Shown here piece by piece: positions 11,207 through 18,730 of a stretch of 45,166 nucleotides of DNA. Origin of the DNA: Atribacterota bacterium (GTDB taxonomy: Bacteria; Atribacterota; Phoenicimicrobiia; Phoenicimicrobiales; Stramentimicrobiaceae); contig JAQUNC010000015.1 in assembly GCA_028717805.1 (NCBI GenBank), forward strand, positions 1 to 45,166. Direction: 5' to 3'. The position numbers and the translations under genes were made by a program. The notes under the pieces are model-generated. The model did no database searches and was not told the origin of the DNA. It was given only the letters and a program-made list of their open reading frames with translations. How positions within the stretch are numbered: the first letter of the stretch is position 1; each line of letters begins with the position of its first letter.

Positions 11207-12586
11207 TTGTCTCTACTTTTTCAACATTTAGGTTTTAAAGAAGTAAATTTTGTGGTTACATATATTTTGTCTGTCCTGTTAACCTCACGTTATACTATGG
11301 GATATGCTTATGGGATTATAGCATCGGTCATTTCCATGTTTTTCTTTAATTTCTTTTTTACTGAGCCCATATATAGCTTTAATGTGGATGATCCCACTTA
11401 CATTTTTACCTTTATGGTAATATTAATTGCTGCTGTTTTTACCAGTGCATTGACCAGCAAACTAATCTTCTCAAAGGAACTTGCCGATAAACAGGAGAAA
11501 CAAGCAAAAACGTTATATCAGATTACCAGCTCTCTGGCAAAAACCGGAGGTGTAGAAGAGGTTGCTGTTGTCTCGGTACAATGTTTGGTAGACCTGTTAA
11601 AAAGTGATGTAATTTTTATTATAATAAATCAAAAAGATAATACAGTAAAAAAATTAGCACCTGCATTATCTGGATATGGTATTATTGTGAAGGATATTAA
11701 ACTAGATAATATTGAAGATATAATATTAAATCATTATACTTTCCCCATTATAGTTCGCGAAAGGTATGTCGGTTATATTTGCTTACCTAAAGAATTGGAG
11801 AATATAGAAAATGAAAACCGGTTTATTTTGGATTCAGTTATTATGCAAATTACTATTGCTATACAGCGAGAAATGCTTACTGCTGAAAAAGAAGCTGCCA
11901 AAGCTGAAACTGATAGAGAAAGGTTAAGGAGTAATTTACTTAGAGCAATTTCCCATGACTTAAGAACTCCACTTACCGGAATTATGGGGTCTGCCGAGAT
12001 GCTTCTACAACAACTTGAAAGCAAAAAACACATTAAATTAGTACAGGATATATATGAAGAGTCAGGTTGGCTTATTCGTTTGGTTGAGAATATTTTAAGC
12101 CTAACTATGATTAAGGAAGGACGTTTGGCTGTTAATATTAAACCAGAGGCAGTGGAAGAAATAGTAGCAGAAGCTGTAAGCCGTGCTTCAAAATATACAC
12201 CTAATAATAGGATTTCTATTTCAGTTCCAGAGGATGTATTATTTGCACCAATGGACGGGAAATTAATAGTGCAGGTTCTTATTAATATTATTGACAATGC
12301 AATAAAACACACAATACCAACTGATGAGATTCATGTATCAGTTCAAGTGGAAGATAAGAAAGCCTGGTTTGAAGTATCAGATAATGGGATAGGAATTAAT
12401 GAAAAGGATTTACCAAAGATTTTTGATATGTTTTTTACTACTCGAAATTCTCATATAGATGCAAAGCACGGAATTGGACTAGGACTGGCTATCTGTAAAG
12501 TGATTGTGAATTTTCATGGTGGGGAAATATTTGCGAAGAAAAATAAAGAAAAAGGTTCTACCTTTAGATTTTATCTCAATCTTTGA
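11207..12586 (+). CDS. KdpD-type sensor histidine kinase, short form
   Basis: This is a membrane sensor kinase related to the C-terminal half of KdpD. The first ~85 residues are hydrophobic and match the four-helix DUF4118 membrane domain of KdpD. A GAF-like region (about 95-220) follows, then the dimerisation helix with the phospho-accepting His250 in ISHDLRTPL, the N box IIDNAIKHT, and ATP-lid motifs DNGIGI and GIGLGL. The N-terminal KdpD and UspA sensor domains of full-length KdpD (about 890 residues) are absent. The only conventional start is TTG 11207, without a clear ribosome site, and it cuts off the first membrane helix, because the open frame continues back to 11123. The regulator gene begins 13 bases downstream and a TrkH gene follows, so the pair probably controls potassium uptake or osmotic response. 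Confidence 0.82.
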   Translation: MSLLFQHLGFKEVNFVVTYILSVLLTSRYTMGYAYGIIASVISMFFFNFFFTEPIYSFNVDDPTYIFTFMVILIAAVFTSALTSKLIFSKELADKQEKQAKTLYQITSSLAKTGGVEEVAVVSVQCLVDLLKSDVIFIIINQKDNTVKKLAPALSGYGIIVKDIKLDNIEDIILNHYTFPIIVRERYVGYICLPKELENIENENRFILDSVIMQITIAIQREMLTAEKEAAKAETDRERLRSNLLRAISHDLRTPLTGIMGSAEMLLQQLESKKHIKLVQDIYEESGWLIRLVENILSLTMIKEGRLAVNIKPEAVEEIVAEAVSRASKYTPNNRISISVPEDVLFAPMDGKLIVQVLINIIDNAIKHTIPTDEIHVSVQVEDKKAWFEVSDNGIGINEKDLPKIFDMFFTTRNSHIDAKHGIGLGLAICKVIVNFHGGEIFAKKNKEKGSTFRFYLNL

Positions 12587-12599
12587 AGTAAGGGTGGCA

Positions 12600-13286
12600 A
12601 TGTTGTTTTTAATTATTGAAGATGATATTAAAATAAGAAAGTTCATTAATTTTTCACTTAAATTCCAGAAGTATGACTGTATTGAAGCAGCAACAGGAAA
12701 AGAAGCCATGAGTCTTTTAGCTACTCAACAGAATCTCAAGGCAATTATCCTGGATTTAGGATTACCCGATATGGATGGGCTTGATATCATCAAGCAGGTA
12801 CGTGAGTTTTCAGATGTTCCTATTATTGTGGTATCTGCTCGAGATCAGGATAATGAAAAGGTGGAGGCGCTGGATGCTGGAGCTGATGATTATCTAACCA
12901 AACCATTCAGTATTAAAGAGTTACTTGCAAGAATTCGTGTAGTCTTTAGACACAGCAAAGATAATAAAAAAGAAGTAGTGACCTCCATTTATAAGATTGC
13001 CAATTTAGAAGTAGACTTAGAGAAGCATAGAGTAATATTAGATAGCAGGGAGATACATTTTACACCGATAGAATATCAAATACTCACTTTATTGATTAAA
13101 AATGCTGGTAAGGTTTTAACTCATAACTATATCTTAAGAGAAGTATGGGGAACTTACCTTGATACCGATATGCAATCTTTACGGGTATTTATGGCAAACA
13201 TTAGAAGAAAGCTGGAGGAAAATCCAGCAAAACCTAGATATATTATAACTGAAGTAGGAATTGGATACCGTTTTAATGATGAGTAA
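12600..13286 (+). CDS. KdpE/OmpR-family response regulator
   Basis: This is the DNA-binding partner of the upstream kinase. The receiver domain (1-~115) has the acidic pair IEDD, the phosphorylation site Asp52 in LDLGLPDMDG, and the KPF lysine switch. The C-terminal winged helix (about 130-226) has the OmpR pattern ending in RYIITEVGIGYRF. The start is placed at ATG 12600 because AAGGGTGG precedes it and receiver domains begin at this point; a longer frame from 12516 would overlap the kinase gene. The protein is 228 residues, normal for the family. It probably regulates trkH, which lies next, and perhaps its own operon. Confidence 0.92.
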   Translation: MLFLIIEDDIKIRKFINFSLKFQKYDCIEAATGKEAMSLLATQQNLKAIILDLGLPDMDGLDIIKQVREFSDVPIIVVSARDQDNEKVEALDAGADDYLTKPFSIKELLARIRVVFRHSKDNKKEVVTSIYKIANLEVDLEKHRVILDSREIHFTPIEYQILTLLIKNAGKVLTHNYILREVWGTYLDTDMQSLRVFMANIRRKLEENPAKPRYIITEVGIGYRFNDE

Positions 13287-13350
13287 TGATATAACAAGGG
13301 GTAATGAATAACAAGCTAACATCTGATTATTTATACAATCTTTATATGAA

Positions 13351-13393
13351 CCTCGATATAATATGTGTGTTTTGGAAGTAGATATTATCGAGG
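13351..13393 (+). promoter_or_regulatory. Hairpin covering the trkH ribosome-binding site
   Basis: CCTCGATA (13351-13358) can pair with TATCGAGG (13386-13393), and the pairing continues imperfectly inward (ATAATA/TATTAT). The right arm contains the start of GAGGTGA (13390-13396), the ribosome site for ATG 13409. A TATAAT at 13357-13362 within the left arm could alternatively be a promoter -10 box. Confidence 0.45.
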
Positions 13394-13408
13394 TGAATTT
13401 ATTTATAT

Positions 13409-14854
13409 ATGAGTTTTAAAGTAATTGGAAATATGCTTGGGAAGTTATTGATGTATTTTAGTACATTAATGATTTTTCCTCTCTTGGCTGCGTATCATTA
13501 TCATGAAATAATTGCAGTGATAGCATTTATATGGTCTATTATAATTACCTTTTTAACCGGTTTATTTTTACAAGTCTTATGTTCGTTTAAAAATTCTATT
13601 GGCAACAAAGAGAGCTACCTTATTGCTACTCTTGGCTGGGTATTTGTCTCTGGATTTAGTACACTTCCTTTTCTTTTCAGTAAAACCATTCCAGATTTTC
13701 TTAATGCCTATTTTGAACGTATGTCTGGATATACTGCAACAGGTGCAACGATATTAACCGATATTGAATCAAATCCACTTTCCATTTTACTTTGGAGAAA
13801 TGAAATTCAATGGATTGGGGGAATGGGAATCATTCTCTTGGTGGTGGCTTTGTTACCTCTTCTAGGAGTAAGCGGAATGAGATTGGTGAAATCCGAATTT
13901 CCTGGATTTGAGTTGGATAAAATAAAACCGAGAATATTGGAAACCGCAAGGACTATTTGGCTAATTTATATTTTTATTACTCTTGCAGAGATTATATGCC
14001 TATATTTATTTGGCATGCCTTTATTTGATGCAATTATAAATACATTTGGCACTGTTCCTACTGGGGGTTTTAATCTCAAAAATAATAGTATCGCTTATTA
14101 TAATAATGTTATTTTTGAAATTATTATCATGATTTTTATGTTTATATCCGCTGTTAATTTTAGCTTACATTATCGATTTTTTAGAGGTGATCGAAAAGTA
14201 TATTATAAAGATCAAGAATTTTTATTTTTTATATCTATTATCTTGATTTCAATATTATTAGTAACTTTACAGTTGAGATTTTCTATTTATGATTCTATAC
14301 ACAATGCTTTAAGATATGCCTCATTTCAAGTTGTATCGATAGTTACCACAACTGGTTTTATAAATGCGGATTATGGTAATTGGCCACACTTTTCACAACT
14401 TATTTTAGTGTTATTGATGTTTTTAGGTGGTTGTGTGGGTTCAACTGCCGGAGCCATTAAAAGCGTTAGAATGCTATTGATGTTCAAACAGTTAAAACAA
14501 AGCTTTGATAAATTACTCCATCCTCATGCAATAGTGCAAGTTCGTCTGGGAGGTAAAGTTATTTCTGATGATATCATGCAAAGCATTAAATCTTTTTTCC
14601 TCATTTATATTTTTGTTTTCATAGCAGGTGTGATGATAATTACTGCTACAGGCTTAGATATTACTAGTGCTATAGGCGCGGTGGCTGCTACTTTAGGAGG
14701 CGTAGGACCTGGTTTAGGACTGGTTGGCCCTACTCAGAATTATGCCTTTACTTCTTCTATTGGTAAGATAACTTTAATTATTTGTATGCTTTTAGGTCGT
14801 TTAGAAATATACACCGTAATTGTTTTGCTTGTGCCAGAATTCTGGAAAAAATAG
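13409..14854 (+). CDS. TrkH/KtrB-family potassium transporter
   Basis: This integral membrane protein carries potassium (with sodium or protons) into the cell. The 481 residues form about ten helices in the four-fold MPM repeat design of the family. Pore-loop-like glycine motifs are visible: GYTATGATIL, TVPTGGFN, VSIVTTTGFI and AATLGGVGPGLG, one for each selectivity-filter repeat. The length fits TrkH better than KtrB. The required cytoplasmic RCK/TrkA subunit is not encoded in this window. ATG 13409 follows GAGGTGA. It lies downstream of the KdpD/KdpE-like pair, replacing the KdpFABC pump that such pairs usually control. Confidence 0.9.
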   Translation: MSFKVIGNMLGKLLMYFSTLMIFPLLAAYHYHEIIAVIAFIWSIIITFLTGLFLQVLCSFKNSIGNKESYLIATLGWVFVSGFSTLPFLFSKTIPDFLNAYFERMSGYTATGATILTDIESNPLSILLWRNEIQWIGGMGIILLVVALLPLLGVSGMRLVKSEFPGFELDKIKPRILETARTIWLIYIFITLAEIICLYLFGMPLFDAIINTFGTVPTGGFNLKNNSIAYYNNVIFEIIIMIFMFISAVNFSLHYRFFRGDRKVYYKDQEFLFFISIILISILLVTLQLRFSIYDSIHNALRYASFQVVSIVTTTGFINADYGNWPHFSQLILVLLMFLGGCVGSTAGAIKSVRMLLMFKQLKQSFDKLLHPHAIVQVRLGGKVISDDIMQSIKSFFLIYIFVFIAGVMIITATGLDITSAIGAVAATLGGVGPGLGLVGPTQNYAFTSSIGKITLIICMLLGRLEIYTVIVLLVPEFWKK

Positions 14855-14855
14855 C

Positions 14856-14878
14856 TATCAATCAAAGCTTGATATTTT
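14856..14878 (+). terminator. Weak terminator after trkH
   Basis: TATCAA (14856-14861) pairs with TTGATA (14869-14874) over a 7-base loop and is followed by TTTT (14874-14877). The stem is short, so termination may be partial. Confidence 0.4.
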
Positions 14879-14968
14879 AGTCTAAAAAATAGGAAAGCTA
14901 AAATCAAATCATATTCTCTAGGGAATCTTTTAGATTTAACATTTATAATTTGCTTCCATTCAATTACC

Positions 14969-14998
14969 TTGGAAAATTAGTAAGCATATCGGTATAAT
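14969..14998 (+). promoter_or_regulatory. Promoter candidate for the molbindin gene
   Basis: TTGGAA at 14969-14974 and TATAAT at 14993-14998 are 18 bases apart. A second TATAAT at 15050-15055 has no good -35 element. Confidence 0.45.
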
Positions 14999-15104
14999 GG
15001 GGACGCAAGAATGTTTAGAATATGAGTTATCAAAAAAACATAGAAGGTCTATAATAGATAGATAATAAATACTAGAAGAAAAAACCTGAAGGGAGGAATT
15101 TTAT

Positions 15105-15317
15105 ATGAAAATAAGCGCCAGAAATATGCTCAAAGGCAAAGTCAAAGCCATTACTGAAGGAGCCGTTAATGATGAGGTGATTATTGGATTACCCAATGGT
15201 TTGGAAATTACTTCTGTCATTACCAAATCTTCTGTCCATAACTTGGCATTGGAAGTAGGTAAAGAAGTATATGCAGTTATCAAAGCTAGTAATGTGATGA
15301 TAGCGGTTGATGAGTAA
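15105..15317 (+). CDS. Molbindin, Mop-type TOBE protein
   Basis: This small cytoplasmic protein binds molybdate or tungstate oxyanions, as a store or homeostasis protein. All 70 residues are one TOBE/Mop domain: ISARNMLKGKVKAITEGAVNDEV at the start, SVITKSSVHNL in the middle and VYAVIKASNVMIAV at the end. These are the family's oxyanion-contacting segments. Family members form hexamers of this single domain. ATG 15105 follows GGGAGGAATT. It has its own promoter candidate and precedes the riboswitch-controlled transport genes. Confidence 0.92.
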   Translation: MKISARNMLKGKVKAITEGAVNDEVIIGLPNGLEITSVITKSSVHNLALEVGKEVYAVIKASNVMIAVDE

Positions 15318-15357
15318 AATTTGATAGATTTTTTCTTTTATATCATCTTCTGTTGAG

Positions 15358-15385
15358 TTGACAAAATACTAATATCATTTATAAT
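15358..15385 (+). promoter_or_regulatory. Promoter of the molybdenum/tungsten transport operon
   Basis: TTGACA at 15358-15363 and TATAAT at 15380-15385 are separated by 16 bases. The transcript would start near 15392 and carry the riboswitch as its leader. Confidence 0.7.
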
Positions 15386-15443
15386 TTACAGTGGCGTTAG
15401 AATGAAATTTCCGTAAAATGATATGTAGTATAATAATAATTAA

Positions 15444-15557
15444 TCTCTTCGATTTGCCTGGTCTAAGGAGTATTCTATGACCGGTAAACACAAGATGCAA
15501 AAGGTCTTAAGGGCTTAGATAGAAATGTCAAAGCCTCCCGTGTTTGGAAAGGAGAGA
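15444..15557 (+). promoter_or_regulatory. Moco/Tuco-type riboswitch aptamer
   Basis: The segment with GCCTCCCGTGTTTGGAAAGG (15533-15552) resembles the conserved 3' part of the Moco RNA motif, recognised from memory. Stems can be drawn: UCUCUUC (15444-15450) with GGAGAGA (15551-15557) closes the domain; CUGGUC pairs with GACCGG (right arm ending near 15484); GGGCUU (15510-15515) pairs with AAGCCU (15531-15536). The position between molbindin and a molybdate/tungstate permease fits the known targets of this class. Whether molybdenum or tungsten cofactor is sensed cannot be read here. The closing stem contains the ribosome site of a short leader frame at 15561. Confidence 0.75.
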
Positions 15558-15560
15558 ATC

Positions 15561-15593
15561 ATGAAGTTAAAAATATATAGCAGTACTTTTTGA
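15561..15593 (+). CDS. Ten-codon leader peptide of the riboswitch
   Basis: ATG 15561 follows AAAGGAGAGAATC, one of the best ribosome sites in the region, and opens a 10-codon frame (MKLKIYSSTF) ending in TGA at 15591-15593. The ribosome site is the right strand of the riboswitch closing stem. The stop codon falls inside the left arm of the terminator at 15577-15631. Its likely role is to place a ribosome on the terminator rather than to make a functional peptide. No direct evidence of translation exists here. Confidence 0.6.
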   Translation: MKLKIYSSTF

Positions 15594-15638
15594 TCTAACT
15601 TGTTGTTAGAAATATCAAAAGGCGCTGCTATTTTATTT
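15577..15638 (+). terminator. Riboswitch-controlled terminator upstream of modB
   Basis: The 18-base arms 15577-15594 and 15614-15631 pair with one mismatch and two G-U pairs. A small inner hairpin CTAAC/GTTAG (15595-15609) lies in the loop, and TTTTATTT follows. It stands between the aptamer and the permease gene and would cut off the operon when formed. Confidence 0.8.
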
Positions 15639-15672
15639 CTGGGGAAAATATTATCTTAGGGAAAGAGTATAA

Positions 15673-15708
15673 ATGTCTATGAAAATAATAAAATGGTTTG
15701 CTTATTAA
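15673..15708 (+). CDS. Second mini-frame coupled to the permease start
   Basis: ATG 15673 after AGGGAAAGAGTATAA opens an 11-codon frame (MSMKIIKWFAY) whose stop TAA at 15706-15708 is one base from the permease ATG at 15710. The permease start has no ribosome site of its own, so this frame may deliver ribosomes to it by translational coupling. It could also be chance. Confidence 0.4.
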   Translation: MSMKIIKWFAY

Positions 15709-15709
15709 G

Positions 15710-16513
15710 ATGAGAAAAAATATCGATATGTTCTATCTAATTTTTATTTTACTTGGGATCATTACTATCTTGTTTATACTTCTTCCACCACTAAAGACTA
15801 TTCTCTATACCCCATTGTCTATATTGTGGAATACGATTTTAGACCCGGAAGTAAATTACTCAATCTATTTAACTGTGACAGCTGCATTGACAGCAACGAC
15901 TATTGGTTTTTTATTGGGAGTGCCCTTGGCTTATCTATTGGCCAGGCATCATTTTTTGGGCAAAAAGATATTAGAGGCAATGATAGATATACCCATTGTA
16001 ATACCGCATTCTGCAGCAGGAGTAGCTCTTTTATTTGTATTTGGCCGTAATTATTTTCTGGGGAGAGTTTTTAAAATTATCGGTATCGATTTTTTCCAGA
16101 CCTTTGCTGGGATTGTCCTGGCTATGATGTTTGTTAGTGTTCCCTTTTTAATTGATTCAGCCAAGGAAGGCTTTATAGCCATTAATACTGAATTAGAAGA
16201 GATTGCCTATACCTATGGAGCGTCACATTGGCAGGTATTCTGGTATATATCCCTGCCTTTAGCCTTAAAAAGTATTTACTCCGGCTCCATTCTCATGTGG
16301 GGACGTGGTGTAAGCGAATTTGGCGCAGTAATGATCATTGCTTATAATGCTTCCTTTTTGGGCAAGAGTGGAAAGGCATTGCCAGTTTTAGTATCTGACC
16401 GCTTTAATTTTGGTCTTTCCTATGCTCGTCCTATTGCAGCTCTGGGAGTGTTAATATCGCTTATTATCTTTATAATTTTAAGGATTTTAATAACCAGAAA
16501 TAAAAACAATTAA
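15710..16513 (+). CDS. Molybdate/tungstate ABC transporter permease (ModB/WtpB type)
   Basis: This is the membrane channel of an oxyanion ABC importer. The 267 residues contain about six helices and the binding-protein-dependent transport domain, with the cytoplasmic EAA loop reading EEIAYTYGASHWQVFWYISLP at about 164-184, where the ATPase docks. IDIPIVIPHSAAGVALL is characteristic of ModB-like permeases. A TTG at 15698 could give four more residues; neither start has a clear ribosome site, and ATG 15710 is chosen because the preceding mini-frame ends next to it. The binding protein gene lies two genes on, but no ATPase gene is present in the window. Confidence 0.88.
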   Translation: MRKNIDMFYLIFILLGIITILFILLPPLKTILYTPLSILWNTILDPEVNYSIYLTVTAALTATTIGFLLGVPLAYLLARHHFLGKKILEAMIDIPIVIPHSAAGVALLFVFGRNYFLGRVFKIIGIDFFQTFAGIVLAMMFVSVPFLIDSAKEGFIAINTELEEIAYTYGASHWQVFWYISLPLALKSIYSGSILMWGRGVSEFGAVMIIAYNASFLGKSGKALPVLVSDRFNFGLSYARPIAALGVLISLIIFIILRILITRNKNN

Positions 16514-16610
16514 TGAAAATATTTAATCAGGAAGGGGAGTGAAATTATAGTTTAACTAAAAATAATATGTGTTAAATTTTCAGCAAAATTAATAAATATG
16601 GAGGAATAAG

Positions 16611-17588
16611 TTGAAGATAAATAAATTTAAAGTAGCAATTTTATGGGTAGTGATAACTATAATGTTTTGTACAGTAAGCAGTGTTTTGATAGCGCAGGAA
16701 GATATTGCCTTAAAAATAGCTTCTGGTGATACTGTAAAAACACTGACTATGGAGGAGATTAAAGAGTTACCTGCTTTGGAAGGCTGGGGCGGAAGAATGC
16801 GCAGCACTGGTGCTATTGAGGGACCTTTTGAATTAAGGGGAGTCTCTATAATAGATCTATGTGATATGGTTGGAGGAATAAATCCTGATACCGCGGTTAA
16901 GTTTATCTCCAGAGACGGTTATGCCATGACCTTCAGCTATAAACAGGTAAAAGAGAATGATTTTATTACTTATGACCCAGTTTCTCTCAATGAAGTGCCT
17001 CATGGTGATCTACATATGATTCTGGCTTACCAGACTGATGGAGATGAAATGACTTTTGAGCTGGGAGGCCCACTAAGACTGGCTATCCTCAGTGAAAAGA
17101 ACCAGGTGACTGATGGTCATTGGTGGAGTAAATGGGTTGAGCAGATTGAACTGGTTCCAGCTCCCAAAGATTGGATTTTACAGTTAAAAGGTGCCCGAGA
17201 TGAAGATATTGATAGAGGTACATTCGAATCCGGTGCCTCTGAAGGATGCCATGGTGTTAAATATATTGACGATAAAGGTAGGGAGTGGGAAGGCATTCCT
17301 CTTTGGTTACTGGTAGGACGGGTAGATGATGATAATCCTCATGAAGGTAAAGCCTTTAATGATTCCCTGGTACAGGATGGTTATGAGGTAGAAGTTATTG
17401 CTGTAGACGGATTTATTGCTACTTTGCCTATTTCTTCTATCGCTCGCAGGAATCAAATTATTGTAGCTTATAAATTGGACGGAGAATCCTTACCAGAAAA
17501 TTACTGGCCATTAAGACTGGTTGGAGAAAACTTAACCGGGAAAGAACAGGTGGGGCAAATCAAAGAGATTAAAGTAATTTTCCCATAA
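16611..17588 (+). CDS. Secreted molybdopterin-oxidoreductase-like protein with duplicated domain
   Basis: A signal peptide or membrane anchor (about 1-28) leads into two related domains of the sulfite-oxidase/YedY molybdopterin-binding type, about 33-183 and 188-325. Both halves share a hydrophobic patch (RGVSIIDLCDMVG / EGIPLWLLVGRVDD), a DGY or DGF turn (DGYAMTFSY / DGFIATLPI) and a late PLRL segment. The second half has GASEGCHGVKY (about 206-216), whose Cys could be the metal-ligand position; the first half lacks an equivalent Cys. It may bind a molybdenum or tungsten cofactor or the oxyanion outside the cytoplasm, but catalysis is not shown. TTG 16611 follows GGAGGAATAAG. It lies between the permease and binding protein of the transporter, so it shares the riboswitch control. 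Confidence 0.72.
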   Translation: MKINKFKVAILWVVITIMFCTVSSVLIAQEDIALKIASGDTVKTLTMEEIKELPALEGWGGRMRSTGAIEGPFELRGVSIIDLCDMVGGINPDTAVKFISRDGYAMTFSYKQVKENDFITYDPVSLNEVPHGDLHMILAYQTDGDEMTFELGGPLRLAILSEKNQVTDGHWWSKWVEQIELVPAPKDWILQLKGARDEDIDRGTFESGASEGCHGVKYIDDKGREWEGIPLWLLVGRVDDDNPHEGKAFNDSLVQDGYEVEVIAVDGFIATLPISSIARRNQIIVAYKLDGESLPENYWPLRLVGENLTGKEQVGQIKEIKVIFP

Positions 17589-17632
17589 AAGGAATTGTGA
17601 AAATTCTCTGAATACCTAACAGGGGAGGAATA

Positions 17633-18715
17633 ATGACAACAAAATTGTTCAGAAAAGCTGTTCTAGGTGCCTTTTTGCTTTTGTTAATTCTTGGTTTAGT
17701 TTTAACAGGATTTTGTCAGGAGAAAAAAACTGTCAAAATCCAAGCAGCTGGCAGCTTATTAATTCCTTTTGGAGCGATAGAAAAAGCATTTGAGGCAGAA
17801 AATTCAGATATTGATGTCCTTGTTGAAGGGCATGGTAGTATTCAGGTTATTAGGCATGTCATTGAACTGCCAGCTTTTTCAGGAGAGCCTATTGCTGATA
17901 TTGTTGCAGTGGCAGATTATTCGTTGATACCAAAATTGATGTATGAAACAATGCTTCCGGAAAGTAACCAACCTTATGCTGAGTGGTGTATCCAATTTGG
18001 TACAAATACTCTAGGATTAGCTTATACCTCTAAGAGCAAATATGCTAAAGAGATAAACGTAGATAACTGGTATCAAATTCTAGCCAGGCCAGAGGTAAAG
18101 GTAGGAATTTCGGATCCCCGCTTTGATGCCTGTGGTTATCGGTCTTTGATGGCTTTAAAATTAGCAGAATTATTTTATCGAGAAGAAGATATACTACATA
18201 GTATAATTGGAAGATTCTCTTATCCTATCAAAGTGCAAGAAAATGATAGTAGCTGCACAATTCTGATTCCAGAAATTTTGGAAGCGGAAAGGCTTGCTAT
18301 CAGAGATTCCAGTATCAAATTACTTTTCCCTATTCAGTCAGGCGACCTGGATTATGTTTTTGAGTATAAAAGTGTTGCCCAGCAGCATGAGGTCAACTTT
18401 CTGGAGTTTCCACCGGAAATTAACCTAGGTTCTGAGGAATACAAAACATTGTATCAGGATATGAAAGTCAAACTGGCTTTTAAAAGATTTGCTTCAGTCA
18501 ATCCGGATTATGATATTTTACCTATTATCTATGGAATGACAATTCCCGGTAATTCCCCTCATCCGCAAGAGGCAGTCAGGTTAGTGGAATTTATCCTGAG
18601 TCAGCGTGGTCAGGAGATAATGGAAGAATCAGGGCAGGTTGTCATTAATCCACCCATTGTGGATATTTTAGATAATCTTCTCCAGCAATTAGCTGATATA
18701 GTAATCGAAAAATAG
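17633..18715 (+). CDS. Tungstate/molybdate-binding protein, WtpA type
   Basis: This is the extracytoplasmic solute-binding component that feeds the ModB-like permease. The 360-residue protein has an N-terminal signal sequence (about 1-28), possibly a lipoprotein as it ends LTGFCQ. The oxyanion-binding fold starts QAAGSLLIPFGAIEKAFE and has GSIQVIRHVIEL, ADIVAVADYSLIP and the GISDPRFDACGYRSLMALKLAE segment, typical of WtpA/ModA group III proteins that prefer tungstate. ATG 17633 follows GGGGAGGAATA. It is the last gene of the riboswitch operon and ends before a long hairpin. Confidence 0.9.
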   Translation: MTTKLFRKAVLGAFLLLLILGLVLTGFCQEKKTVKIQAAGSLLIPFGAIEKAFEAENSDIDVLVEGHGSIQVIRHVIELPAFSGEPIADIVAVADYSLIPKLMYETMLPESNQPYAEWCIQFGTNTLGLAYTSKSKYAKEINVDNWYQILARPEVKVGISDPRFDACGYRSLMALKLAELFYREEDILHSIIGRFSYPIKVQENDSSCTILIPEILEAERLAIRDSSIKLLFPIQSGDLDYVFEYKSVAQQHEVNFLEFPPEINLGSEEYKTLYQDMKVKLAFKRFASVNPDYDILPIIYGMTIPGNSPHPQEAVRLVEFILSQRGQEIMEESGQVVINPPIVDILDNLLQQLADIVIEK

Positions 18716-18730
18716 TAAAGAAATAAAATA

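Noticed and set aside
11773-12312. 179-codon minus-strand frame inside the histidine kinase
   Set aside because: Antisense to the H-box and ATPase coding region, with a Ser/Ile-rich composition typical of shadows.
15451-15475. TTGCCTGG resembling a 5S rRNA segment
   Set aside because: The match is a few bases only; the context is the riboswitch stem.
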